A DNA stretch of 64,000 nt from CANMUM01 sp965263365 (GTDB lineage: Bacteria; Pseudomonadota; Alphaproteobacteria; Rhodobacterales; Rhodobacteraceae), in NCBI GenBank assembly GCA_965263365.1, contig OZ253672.1, positions 868,001 to 932,000 on the forward strand. The letters are read 5' to 3'. The notes beneath the pieces were generated by a model that did no database searches, had not been told where the DNA came from, and was given only the letters and a program-made list of their open reading frames with translations. The position numbers and the translations under genes are program-made. Shown here in pieces: positions 17,570-26,523 of this stretch; the stretch's first letter is position 1, and each line of letters starts with the position of its first letter.

Positions 17570-20301
17570 TCTTCGGTTTCTCCATCTTCCTCATTTGATT
17601 GATCAGCAATCCAAGCCACAGAAATAACTTCTTCACTATCTTTGGTCTTGAATACAGAGACGCCAGAAGCGGAGCGGCCTTGTTTAGAAATATCTTTGAC
17701 AGCGCAACGAATAGATTGCCCAGACGTGGTTGCCAACATGATTTGATCACTATCATCAACCGGGAAACTTGCCACAATGCGGTCTCCGCGTCGGCCAAGA
17801 TTTGCCGCCGTAATCCCCATGCCACCCCGACCTGATACGCGGTATTCATGTGCGCTTGAACGCTTGCCAGCGCCAGAACTCGTGATTGTCAAAATCCATT
17901 CTTCGGCGGCGGAAAGTTCGATATAGCGCTCTTGGCTAATGACGACATTGGTATCAATCGTGTCATCTGTTGCGTCGGCTTCCGTATCTCCCTCAATCGC
18001 TTTTCTCATTTTTATATAGGCAGCGCGCTCTTCGGTTGTGGCATCAATATGATTAAGAATACACATCGAAACAACGTGATCACCCTTAGAGAGTTTCATT
18101 CCCCGCACACCCATTGAATCGCGTCCCTTAAAGACACGTATACTCGACACAGGGAAACGAATGGCGCGTCCATTTGCAGAAGTCAGCATGACATCTTGGG
18201 CTTCATTGCAAAGTCGCACGCGTACTAAGGAAACACCCTCAGTGAGCTTCATTGCAATTTTACCATTAGATTTCACATTGATAAAATCAGAAAGCGCATT
18301 GCGTCGCACACCACCTTCGGACGTACAGAACATGATATGCAAGTCAGCCCATTCTTCTTCAGGCTTGTCGACAGGCATAATCGCTGCAATGGAGACGCCG
18401 CTTTGGATCGGAAGTATATTGACCAAAGCTTTGCCGCGCGCATTGCGCCCGCCTTGTGGAAGCTGCCAAGTCTTTAACTTATAGGCCATGCCATCAGTGG
18501 TGAAAACGAGGAGGGGCGTATGCGTGTTTGCAACAAAAAGATTGCTGACGACATCTTCGTCTTTGGTCGACATGCCTTGCAAGCCTTTTCCGCCTCGTTT
18601 TTGCGCACGGAATTCTTCCAAGCTTGTCCGTTTAATATACCCACCTTCTGTGATGGATACAACCATATCTTCGGACTCAATTAAATCTTCATCAACCATA
18701 TCGCCCGTAAAGGGCACAATTTCAGAACGACGAGGAACTGCGTGCGCCTCCTTAACAGCGTCAAGTTCTGCGTGAATAATTGACAAAATACGTGCGCGCG
18801 AACGAAGAATATCCAAATAGTCTTTGATTTTACCCGCAAGCTCTTCAAGCTCGTCCGTGATTTCGCGAACACCCATCGCAGTTAAGCGCTGGAGACGAAG
18901 CTCTAAAATGGCGCGCGCTTGACGTTCAGAAAGATAATAAGTTCCATCTTCGTTGACCCGATGCTCAGGATCATCAATTAGACGAAGATACTCAACAATA
19001 TCATGCGCAGGCCACGCCCTTTGCATGAGTTTTTCCCGCGCTTCGGCCGCATCATTAGAGCCACGAATCGTCGCAACAACTTCATCAACATTCTCAACTG
19101 CAACCGCGAGCCCGCAGAGCAAATGTGAGCGATCGCGCGCTTTATTCAGTTCAAAAGCAGTTCGCCGCGCGACAACTTCCTCACGAAAGACAATAAAATT
19201 AGATAAAAAACCATGAAGACTGAGCGTCTCAGGGCGACCATTATTGAGCGCCAGCATATTACAAGGGAAACTGGTTTGCAGTGGCGTGAAGCGGTACAAT
19301 TGATTAAGAACAACTTCAGCCGTCGCATCGCGCTTCAATTCGATCACAACGCGCACACCAAAGCGATCTGACTCATCTTGCACATGCGCAATGCCTTCAA
19401 TTTTCTTGTCCCGCGCTAATTCGGCGATTTTCTCAATCATCGTCGATTTATTAACTTGATAAGGCACTTCTTTAACGACAATGGCGTAGCGATCTTTCCT
19501 GATTTCTTCAATTTCTGTGCGCGCGCGCATGAGAACGGAGCCGCGGCCCTCCGTATAGGCTTTCCGCGCGCCCGATTGTCCTAAAATCAAAGCACCCGTG
19601 GGAAAATCAGGAGCAGGGACGTATTCCATTAAATCAAGATCAGTGAGATCAGGATTGTCAATGAGCGCTTTGGTTGCATCGATTATTTCACCAAGGTTGT
19701 GCGGCGGAATATTTGTCGCCATGCCCACAGCAATACCACCTGCGCCATTGACCAAAATATTGGGGTAACGCGCCGGCAAAACCACAGGCTCCATGTCTTT
19801 ACCGTCATAGTTCGGACGATAATCAACAGTGTCTTTTTCGATATCAGATAAAAGTTGCGTGGCGACTTTTTCCATTCGCACTTCTGTATAACGAAATGCA
19901 GCCGGCTTATCACCATCCATAGAACCAAAGTTACCTTGCCCATCGAGCAGGGGTACAGACATCGAAAAATCTTGGGTCATGCGCGCAAGCGCATCGTAAA
20001 TGGCCCCGTCACCATGAGGGTGATACTTACCCATCGCATCCGCAACCGGACGAGAGGATTTACGGTAAGGCTTATCATGCGTATTATTGACCTCGTGCAT
20101 TGCATAAAGAATGCGCCGATGCACGGGCTTTAAGCCGTCGCGAAGGTCTGGAATGGCTCGCGAAACAATTACGCTCATCGCATAATCGAGATAGGCTGTT
20201 TTCATCTCACCTTCGATGTTTACCTTAGGCCCATCATGAACCATTACATCTATGGGCTGTTCGTTATTTTCTTCGTTATTATTGGTATCGTTATCGCTCA
20301 C
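17566..20301 (-). CDS. gyrA: DNA gyrase subunit A
   Basis: DNA-cutting and religating subunit of gyrase, which introduces negative supercoils. The 911-residue protein has the winged-helix/tower N-terminal domain with the quinolone-determining loop in HPHGDGAIYDAL, the active tyrosine in AAFRYTEVRM, a coiled coil, and the C-terminal six-bladed pinwheel with the gyrase box QKRGGKG. The start is GTG at 20301 with GAGGTG upstream. At the position of E. coli Ser83 it carries Gly. The stop overlaps the next gene, a beta-barrel protein. Confidence 0.98.
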   Translation of the reverse strand: MSDNDTNNNEENNEQPIDVMVHDGPKVNIEGEMKTAYLDYAMSVIVSRAIPDLRDGLKPVHRRILYAMHEVNNTHDKPYRKSSRPVADAMGKYHPHGDGAIYDALARMTQDFSMSVPLLDGQGNFGSMDGDKPAAFRYTEVRMEKVATQLLSDIEKDTVDYRPNYDGKDMEPVVLPARYPNILVNGAGGIAVGMATNIPPHNLGEIIDATKALIDNPDLTDLDLMEYVPAPDFPTGALILGQSGARKAYTEGRGSVLMRARTEIEEIRKDRYAIVVKEVPYQVNKSTMIEKIAELARDKKIEGIAHVQDESDRFGVRVVIELKRDATAEVVLNQLYRFTPLQTSFPCNMLALNNGRPETLSLHGFLSNFIVFREEVVARRTAFELNKARDRSHLLCGLAVAVENVDEVVATIRGSNDAAEAREKLMQRAWPAHDIVEYLRLIDDPEHRVNEDGTYYLSERQARAILELRLQRLTAMGVREITDELEELAGKIKDYLDILRSRARILSIIHAELDAVKEAHAVPRRSEIVPFTGDMVDEDLIESEDMVVSITEGGYIKRTSLEEFRAQKRGGKGLQGMSTKDEDVVSNLFVANTHTPLLVFTTDGMAYKLKTWQLPQGGRNARGKALVNILPIQSGVSIAAIMPVDKPEEEWADLHIMFCTSEGGVRRNALSDFINVKSNGKIAMKLTEGVSLVRVRLCNEAQDVMLTSANGRAIRFPVSSIRVFKGRDSMGVRGMKLSKGDHVVSMCILNHIDATTEERAAYIKMRKAIEGDTEADATDDTIDTNVVISQERYIELSAAEEWILTITSSGAGKRSSAHEYRVSGRGGMGITAANLGRRGDRIVASFPVDDSDQIMLATTSGQSIRCAVKDISKQGRSASGVSVFKTKDSEEVISVAWIADQSNEEDGETEE

Positions 20302-20576
20302 GGATACACCTCAATTTTTTGTAGTTTTTTATAACAAGTCACACCAGAATTGACAAGCAAAACGAATGCATAAAGAATAAGAAAACAGCTTGAATTCAGG
20401 CCATTAATTTTGCACAATTGAATGAATTTAGAGAGAAAAGTCAGCGATCATCACGACTTGGGTTAAAGTGTTTAATTTTTCTTGAATTTGAACTGAATAT
20501 TTAACGGTCTGGGTCGCTATTAAGGGCTTGAAGCCAAAGCCTATGCTACGGTAAACAAAACGAGAACTAAAGATAG

Positions 20577-22514
20577 ATGCAAATGAAACCAATCTGGATT
20601 CCTACACAAGAACAAGTCGTCAACGCAAATATTACGAAATTTATAGACAAATTAGCCATCAAAACCGAGGACGCGATCACCGACTATTGGGGCTTACATA
20701 AGTACTCGGTCGAAAATTCCGCACAATTTTGGAGAGATATTGCAACATTTTGCGGGGCGCTCGGCGACTTTTCTGGGCGAGGGTTGACTGGCGATAAAAT
20801 TATTGACGCCAACTGGTTCCCCGACGCGCAGTTAAATTATGCAGAAACAATGTTAAAGCGGCGAGATGATCAAGATGCGATTGTGTTTCGTGGTGAAGAC
20901 AAGGTTCAAGAAAAGCTAAGTTTTGCTGAGCTATATGAACAAGTATCACAAATGATTTTATTTTTAAAATCGAAAGGCGTACGGCGCGGGGACCGCGTTG
21001 CTGGGTTCGTACCCAATCATCCGTCGGCTGTGATCGCTATGCTCGCAACCGCCTCCCTCGGCGCGATTTGGTCAAGTTGCTCTCCTGATTTTGGCGGACA
21101 AGGTGTAATTGATCGCTTTGGACAGATTGAGCCAAAATTAATTTTTGTGGTTGATGGTTATTTTTACAACGGCAAACAACATGATTGTACACAAAAAATT
21201 AAGTCATTTTTGACGGAATTACCCAGCGTAAGCAATGTCGTTATGATCGAGTATATTCAATCATATCAAAAAGATATAAAAAACTGTGTAACTTTTTCAG
21301 AAGCGCTGAGTGGGTTTGAGCCAAATAAAATAGAGTTTGAACAAGTCTCCTTTGATCAGCCGTTATTTATTTTGTATTCTTCGGGAACTACGGGCGCGCC
21401 CAAGTGTATCGTGCACGGGCATGGGGGCACTTTGCTTCAACATCTTAAAGAGCACCAGTTGCATACCAATTTAAATAAGAATGATCGTTTATTTTACTTT
21501 TCAACATGCTCTTGGATGATGTGGAATTGGTTGGTGTCTGGGCTCGCCTCAGGCGTCACAATTATGCTTTATGATGGTTCTCCGTTTTATCCAGGACCCG
21601 AAGTGCTTTGGGATTATGCCCAAGACGAGAAATTCACAGTATTCGGCACCTCGGCAAAATATTTAGAGGCATTACAAAAAGCAGATTATATACCGAAAAA
21701 ACATGATTTATCATCTCTAAAATCTATCGCTTCAACTGGATCGCCCCTGTCTGCTGAAGGATACGACTTTGTTTATGAATCAATCAAATCAGATATTCAT
21801 CTCGCCAGCATTTCTGGCGGAACGGACATTGTATCTTGCTTTGTTTTAGGCGTGCCAACTTTGCCGGTGTATCGTGGTGAAATTCAAGCACCAGGTCTTG
21901 GAATGAATGTCGATGTATGGGATGCTGATGGCAATTCACTTAAGAATGAACGTGGTGAATTGGTTTGCAAAACACCTTTTCCTTCGCGTCCTGTTTCTTT
22001 TTGGAGAGACGAGGGTCGAAAGAAATATTACGATGCCTATTTTGATAGTTTTGAAAATGTGTGGGCACATGGTGATTTTGCCGAAATCAATGATCGAGGC
22101 GGTGTTGTGATCCATGGACGTTCTGATGCAACTTTAAATCCTGGTGGCGTGCGGATTGGGACTGCCGAAATTTATCGGCAAGTTGATAAAGTATCTTCAG
22201 TTCTCGAAAGCGTTGTCATCGGACAGGATTGGCAAAATGACGTTCGCGTGGTCTTATTCGTTAAGATGAAAGAGGGCGTGTCCCTTAACGATGAAATTCG
22301 CCAAGAAATCAAAACCATTATCAAAACAGAGTGCACCCCACGGCACGTTCCGGCTGTTATTCTTGAAGTGCCTGATATTCCGCGAACCAAATCGGGCAAA
22401 ATCGTCGAAATCCCGGTGCGAGATGTTGTTCATGGTCGCGAAATTAAGAATATCGAAGCGCTCGCCAATGCAGAAGCACTTGACTATTTTAAAGACAGAG
22501 ATGAACTCTCATAA
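20577..22514 (+). CDS. aacS: Acetoacetyl-CoA synthetase
   Basis: ATP-dependent ligase that activates acetoacetate to acetoacetyl-CoA, used in ketone-body or polyhydroxybutyrate metabolism. The 645 residues match the ANL superfamily: P-loop-like YSSGTTGAPKCIVHG near residue 265, SWMMWNW specific to the acetoacetyl-CoA branch, and the A10 lysine in RTKSGKIVEIPVRD near the C-terminus. ATG at 20577 has little Shine-Dalgarno; the ATG at 20583 is an alternative. It overlaps the next gene by 14 bases. Confidence 0.92.
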   Translation: MQMKPIWIPTQEQVVNANITKFIDKLAIKTEDAITDYWGLHKYSVENSAQFWRDIATFCGALGDFSGRGLTGDKIIDANWFPDAQLNYAETMLKRRDDQDAIVFRGEDKVQEKLSFAELYEQVSQMILFLKSKGVRRGDRVAGFVPNHPSAVIAMLATASLGAIWSSCSPDFGGQGVIDRFGQIEPKLIFVVDGYFYNGKQHDCTQKIKSFLTELPSVSNVVMIEYIQSYQKDIKNCVTFSEALSGFEPNKIEFEQVSFDQPLFILYSSGTTGAPKCIVHGHGGTLLQHLKEHQLHTNLNKNDRLFYFSTCSWMMWNWLVSGLASGVTIMLYDGSPFYPGPEVLWDYAQDEKFTVFGTSAKYLEALQKADYIPKKHDLSSLKSIASTGSPLSAEGYDFVYESIKSDIHLASISGGTDIVSCFVLGVPTLPVYRGEIQAPGLGMNVDVWDADGNSLKNERGELVCKTPFPSRPVSFWRDEGRKKYYDAYFDSFENVWAHGDFAEINDRGGVVIHGRSDATLNPGGVRIGTAEIYRQVDKVSSVLESVVIGQDWQNDVRVVLFVKMKEGVSLNDEIRQEIKTIIKTECTPRHVPAVILEVPDIPRTKSGKIVEIPVRDVVHGREIKNIEALANAEALDYFKDRDELS

Positions 22515-23370
22515 TTTGAAAAAATTGCTCCTCATAAATACCGGTGGCACCATTGCCAGCCGGAAAGGCAACCATGGCTTAGCGCCAAGCAAAGGTGTGG
22601 TTGAAGCAGCGGTAAAAAGCGCTATGTCAAAGGATATCGAACTGATCACCCACAGTTTTGACCCATTGATCGATAGCTCTGATGTATCCGCACAGATTTG
22701 GAATGAAATTCTTGATATAATTGACGCGCACGAAAATATGCCGGTTCTGATCACGCATGGTACGGATACGTTGCCCTATACAAGCACAGCGCTTGCGCAG
22801 GCGACATATGGCTTGGGACGGCGCATTGTGCTTTGTGCATCAATGAAGCCTCTAGGATTTGGCGGTGATGCAGAGTTTGCCTTACAAAATGCGGTAGAGT
22901 TTGCTTGCGCTCATAATACGGAAGCCGCCAAGGTCGCTGTCGGTGCGCATATTTTGAATGCGCATGCGATCGTCAAACATAATAGTCAAGCCAAAGAGGC
23001 ATTTCGAGAAGTGGCGCAATCGTCTTTAAATCAACCTCAAAAACGCAGGTTTGAACCCAAAAGACTTGCAATTATTACGATGTCCCCGGACATGCCAGCA
23101 TCTGCGTTAAATGCCATGCTGGGTGAATTGGATGGGGCTGTATTAAGAGTATATGGGGCCGGAACTTTCCCCAATCATGCTAACCTGATTGCCATACTCA
23201 GAAATTTTATAACTTCGGGAAAAAAGATGGTGATGGTAAGCCAATGCGAGGAGGGCGGCACACATCTCGATCAATACGCCGCAAGCCAAGAACTTAAAAA
23301 CATTGGAATAATTGATGGCCAAAACTTTACGGCAGAATCTGCGCTGATTTGGTTATGGCTCAACACCTAA
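22501..23370 (+). CDS. ansA: L-asparaginase (type I-like)
   Basis: Hydrolyses asparagine to aspartate and ammonia. The 289-residue protein has the first catalytic threonine loop NTGGTIAS (residues 13-20) and the second THGTDTLPYT near residue 84, with the conserved lysine in SMKP. No signal peptide, so probably cytoplasmic. The frame is open for 70 codons further upstream, but that part only shadows aacS; the ATG at 22501 gives a normal N-terminus. It overlaps aacS by 14 bases and is likely co-transcribed. Confidence 0.92.
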   Translation: MNSHNLKKLLLINTGGTIASRKGNHGLAPSKGVVEAAVKSAMSKDIELITHSFDPLIDSSDVSAQIWNEILDIIDAHENMPVLITHGTDTLPYTSTALAQATYGLGRRIVLCASMKPLGFGGDAEFALQNAVEFACAHNTEAAKVAVGAHILNAHAIVKHNSQAKEAFREVAQSSLNQPQKRRFEPKRLAIITMSPDMPASALNAMLGELDGAVLRVYGAGTFPNHANLIAILRNFITSGKKMVMVSQCEEGGTHLDQYAASQELKNIGIIDGQNFTAESALIWLWLNT

Positions 23371-23376
23371 GTGTTG
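23361..23376. repeat. Small palindrome over the asparaginase stop codon
   Basis: CAACAC-CTAA-GTGTTG, a six-pair hairpin containing the stop codon, between convergent ansA and rpmJ. There is no T tract, so it is at best a weak bidirectional terminator. Confidence 0.3.
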
Positions 23377-23397
23377 ACCAAATGCTTGTCGCGAAAT

Positions 23398-23523
23398 CTA
23401 GCCTTGACGTGCTTTAAAACGGCGCTGAGTCTTATTGATGACATATACGCGCCCACGACGCTTAACAATGCGACAATCTGCGTGGCGGTTTTTTAGCGAA
23501 CGCAAAGAATTACGAACTTTCAT
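23398..23523 (-). CDS. rpmJ: 50S ribosomal protein L36
   Basis: A 41-residue basic protein starting MKVRNSLRSLKNRH, with the L36 pattern CRIVKRRGRVYVINKTQRRFKARQG. Only one cysteine (residue 17) remains where zinc-binding L36 has CXXC, so this is the longer, zinc-independent form common in alphaproteobacteria. AGGAG lies seven bases before the ATG. It is a monocistronic gene between the asparaginase and tRNA-Val. Confidence 0.95.
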   Translation of the reverse strand: MKVRNSLRSLKNRHADCRIVKRRGRVYVINKTQRRFKARQG

Positions 23524-23631
23524 ATCAATCTCCTAAAGCGCATGAGCGCGATTCATAAATTTGGCGTTAAATAACGCTACAATTCCTAAAGGTCAAGCAA
23601 GTGAATAGAAATCTCGCAAATCCTTAAAAAA

Positions 23632-23706
<75 letters not shown>

Positions 23707-23818
23707 GCTCATAACTGGTGTTCTGCAGGCTTCTATAGAGTGGGTTTACACTGTGTTCAAGTTGAAATTAAACTTAAGTCGCGCTTTTTATCATTTAAAC
23801 TTAGACTTAGGGCAATGA

Positions 23819-24643
23819 ATGCATCACGAGACATTTAAACTTTTTGAACCGGAGCGTTCAAAATATCCGTTGATTTTAAGCGCGCCCCATTCGGGAACAA
23901 AATTTCCATCCGAGTTTTTGTCAAATTCAAATTTGTCGGAAATAGAGTTGTTAATGACTGCCGATCTCGGGACAGATATATTGCTGAGTTATCTCAGCAA
24001 TATAACAACAATATCAGCTACTTATGCGCGAAGCTTCATAGATTTAAATCGCTCGAGAACACAACTTGACCCCGCGCTAATTTCGGGTGTTCCGAAGTCA
24101 AAAGATGTGCAAGTGAATGCAGGTTACGGGGTTTTACCGCGCTATGCGGATCAAAAGAAGCTCACTCAAAACGGAAAAATTCCTATAAATTATGCGCAAG
24201 AATTGATCAAACGCTACTACGAACCCTATCATGGGGCTCTCAAATTGCTCATTGAGAAACAGATCGAAAGTTACGGTTCTCATTTATTATTGGATATTCA
24301 TTCAGCGCCTGCACATCTTATGAATGGTGCCGATGTCGTATTAGGATCACGCTTTGGTGCAAGTTGCCATCCCCTTACGCTTCAAAATTTAATGAACTCA
24401 ATCGAAAATCAGAACCTAATCGTGAATGTGGATATTCCATTTTCGGGGGGGTATATTACGCAACACTACGCTAAATTACCTCAAATTGAAGTGATACAAA
24501 TCGAATTTAGCCGCGCTTTTTTTGAAAAAGAAGATGATGGACTTGCGGCTCAACCGAGCGAAACATTTTTAACAAAATGGCAAAACCTCATCACTGAATT
24601 TGTAAAATTTCTACCAACCAAATTAACGCACCAAGATGGTTGA
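23819..24643 (+). CDS. N-formylglutamate amidohydrolase-like protein
   Basis: The 274-residue protein belongs to the N-formylglutamate amidohydrolase (HutG-type) family, zinc-dependent deformylases of the amidohydrolase/exopeptidase fold. It shows the opening SAPHSGTKFP, the DLGTDILL and YARSFIDLNRSR blocks with acidic and arginine residues, and the central LLLDIHSAP, all conserved in the family. No histidine-degradation genes are near, so the physiological substrate is open. Single gene. Confidence 0.85.
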   Translation: MHHETFKLFEPERSKYPLILSAPHSGTKFPSEFLSNSNLSEIELLMTADLGTDILLSYLSNITTISATYARSFIDLNRSRTQLDPALISGVPKSKDVQVNAGYGVLPRYADQKKLTQNGKIPINYAQELIKRYYEPYHGALKLLIEKQIESYGSHLLLDIHSAPAHLMNGADVVLGSRFGASCHPLTLQNLMNSIENQNLIVNVDIPFSGGYITQHYAKLPQIEVIQIEFSRAFFEKEDDGLAAQPSETFLTKWQNLITEFVKFLPTKLTHQDG

Positions 24644-25010
24644 ATTTTAAGTCAATAAAAAGCCCGCTCATGTCGACCCAACTAACGTCAACACCGATTG
24701 AGACTTGTGGAGACAACGTCAATTCGTTTTGATCGCAATTTCAAAATTGCGAGCGTAAGGGGCTGAAAATAAATTGAGCCGCCGCGCAATGAAGATCACA
24801 ATTACGCTTGATCGGTGAGCTGTTGCGGATTGCCCCTTCGATCATCAATGAATGCAAATAAATGAAAACATATCGCGAAAATACGGGTTGCGGCACGAAA
24901 CGCTTACCAGTTTTTTTGGCGAATTTAAATAAATTCGTTTCCTACTGACAATTCCTGACATTTCGCAATGTTATTTGTCTTTTATTGACTGTAATATGAA
25001 AGGATAAAAC
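24644..25010. other. Intergenic region with two perfect palindromes
   Basis: No gene seen. It contains CGCAATTT-CA-AAATTGCG at 24734-24751 and CGAATTTA-AA-TAAATTCG at 24920-24937. The second lies 73 bases before the start of the next gene pair. Confidence 0.5.
24920..24937. promoter_or_regulatory. Candidate operator of the WYL-regulator gene pair
   Basis: Perfect 18-base inverted repeat (arms CGAATTTA/TAAATTCG, AA centre) upstream of a two-gene unit that encodes its own DNA-binding regulator, so an autoregulatory site is a reasonable guess. Confidence 0.35.
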
Positions 25011-25319
25011 ATGTCGAAAGTTATGGAAATTGTAGAGTACAAATTGAAGTCGAATGTAGAGACTGCTTCATTTTTGGAATCATCGAAAGTCATTCAGAAA
25101 TGGGCGGAAAAACAAAGGGGGTGCTCCTCAAGGAAGATGGCTCTTGGAGACGACGGCGTTTGGGTGGAAATTATGTTTTGGGACAATATGGAAAACGCGA
25201 TGAATGCTCATAATCGTTTTATGGCCGATAATGGAAAGAGCGAATTTATGCAAATGTTGGATCCAAGCACATTGAAAATGGCGCATCGCGTTATTCAAAA
25301 TATTGAGTCTTATGAATGA
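25011..25319 (+). CDS. Small dimeric alpha/beta-barrel (ABM-like) protein
   Basis: A 102-residue protein with the pattern of the ferredoxin-like dimeric alpha/beta barrel used by antibiotic-biosynthesis monooxygenases and related small enzymes: MEIVEYKLKS strand, helix with SSKVIQKWAEKQRG, strand SSRKMALGDDGVWVEIMFWDNMENAMNA, closing helix. No catalytic residue can be assigned. AGGA before the ATG. Its stop overlaps the next start (ATGA), pairing it with a WYL regulator that may sense its substrate. Confidence 0.7.
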   Translation: MSKVMEIVEYKLKSNVETASFLESSKVIQKWAEKQRGCSSRKMALGDDGVWVEIMFWDNMENAMNAHNRFMADNGKSEFMQMLDPSTLKMAHRVIQNIESYE

Positions 25320-26005
25320 GTAAAACTGCGCGCTTACTGGAAATTTTAACCATTTTGGGCGCGCGGCGCTATCCTGTGACCGCGAAAGTTATCGCTGATA
25401 AACTGGGCGTATCCATTCGTACAATTTACCGCGATATTGAAACGCTGAAGGCGTCGGGAGCAGGGATATCGGGTGAAGCGGGGCTTGGTTATGTGCTTGA
25501 TTCAGACGCGCATATCCCCCCGCTGAATTTTACAGAAAACGAAATTTATGCGGTTCTCACCGGTCTTGAGATGGTGGCAGCATTTACCGACGACGATTTG
25601 ACAGAATCGAGTGAAGCGGCGCGCGAAAAAATCATGGCTGTGATTGGCCATTTGCGGCAACAAAAGGCTGAAAATTCACCTTACCGAGCGCCACGTGTTT
25701 TTGAAGACAAAATGATGCGCGAACAACATAAATTACTTCGCAAAGCGGTGGTGAATAAGCAAAAAATCAAAATGAGTTATATTTCGGTTGATCATAAAAA
25801 ATCTGAGCGGATTGTGTGGCCGCTTGGTCTGATTGCGTGGTTTGGGAAATGGACGCTCACAGCATGGGACGAGGCGAAGGGGGATTACCGAAATTTTCGT
25901 ATTGATTTGATTGAACATTTAGAACCGTGCCACGCGCATTTTGAAACTACCGACACTTGTTCGTTAAAGCACTTTCTCGCAAATGCCAAAGCGCCAAATG
26001 GATAA
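25316..26005 (+). CDS. YafY-type transcriptional regulator (HTH plus WYL domain)
   Basis: A 229-residue protein: N-terminal winged helix (residues 1-60, YPVTAKVIADKLGVSIRTIYRDIETLKASG) and a WYL domain in the second half (KQKIKMSYISVDHKKSERIVWPLGLIAWFGKWTLTAWDEAKGDYRNFRIDLI), the ligand-binding SH3-like fold. Such proteins are usually local repressors or activators. Translationally coupled to the ABM-like gene before it, and a palindrome lies upstream of the pair. Confidence 0.9.
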   Translation: MSKTARLLEILTILGARRYPVTAKVIADKLGVSIRTIYRDIETLKASGAGISGEAGLGYVLDSDAHIPPLNFTENEIYAVLTGLEMVAAFTDDDLTESSEAAREKIMAVIGHLRQQKAENSPYRAPRVFEDKMMREQHKLLRKAVVNKQKIKMSYISVDHKKSERIVWPLGLIAWFGKWTLTAWDEAKGDYRNFRIDLIEHLEPCHAHFETTDTCSLKHFLANAKAPNG

Positions 26006-26060
26006 AAACTTATCCCTCGATAATTGGCGTCTTTGCGTAAGTATTTTAGAGCTGTAATTT

Positions 26061-26342
26061 TTAAATCGCCACTTCATCGGCAGTTAAACCGTCGGGTATG
26101 TATTCCAATTTGAGTGCATATTCGGGTGTTATACGTCAGTGTGGCCCGCGTGTAATCCAATCAAAACAAAAAAAGGTTGGTATCTCTGGCGCGTCAATAC
26201 CTCATATTCGAATTTGTGTTTCTGATCCGTGAGCTTCGAAGCCGTCACCGTCGATCACTTTTGAGACTAAAAAATCAGATTTGGCGTCTTCTGAGTAACC
26301 AATAATAGAAGCACAAACAAATAAACTCACTGTTTTAATCAT
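26061..26342 (-). pseudogene. Secreted staphylococcal-nuclease-like gene with two in-frame TGA codons
   Basis: One minus-strand frame of 94 codons runs without frameshift from an ATG with a signal-peptide-like N-terminus (MIKTVSLFVCASIIGYS) into VIDGDGFEAHGSETQIRI, stop, GIDAPEIPT. This is the SNase-like (thermonuclease) catalytic-loop region, where the stop falls exactly on the conserved tryptophan of RLWGIDAPE. A second TGA follows at PH(stop)RITPEYALKLEY. Both are one G-to-A step from TGG. The catalytic arginine and glutamate regions after GIDAPE are poorly kept. Read as a decayed gene. Confidence 0.65.
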
Positions 26343-26487
26343 AATTCTAATTAACCTATGGAGGTTGCATTAAAAATCACAAAATCGAGCAGAATTTGCA
26401 AAAAGCGTTCGCTCTGAAAGTGAAAGGCGCATTTACAGCGCCGCCCTAAATAACGACCTCAACTGCACAAACAATTTAATCAATTTC

Positions 26488-26510
26488 GCCCGCCTTTCAG
26501 TGGGCTTTTT
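26488..26510 (+). terminator. Terminator before the muramidase pseudogene
   Basis: GCCCGC and GTGGGC arms (one G-T pair) with a six-base loop, then five T. It lies just before the Shine-Dalgarno and start of the muramidase relic, probably ending an older phage gene. Confidence 0.65.
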
Positions 26511-26523
26511 GATGGAGACTACT

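Noticed and set aside
7837..22514. Three gene pairs (ligA-recG, trmFO-gluQ, aacS-ansA) each overlap by exactly 14 bases
   Set aside because: Striking, but overlaps of this length are compatible with ordinary translational coupling, and the sequences of the three overlaps share no motif.
26000..26520. Left attachment site (copy of the tRNA-Leu 3' end) of the prophage relic
   Set aside because: I could not find a second copy of the tRNA 3' sequence; it may be outside the remnant or lost.
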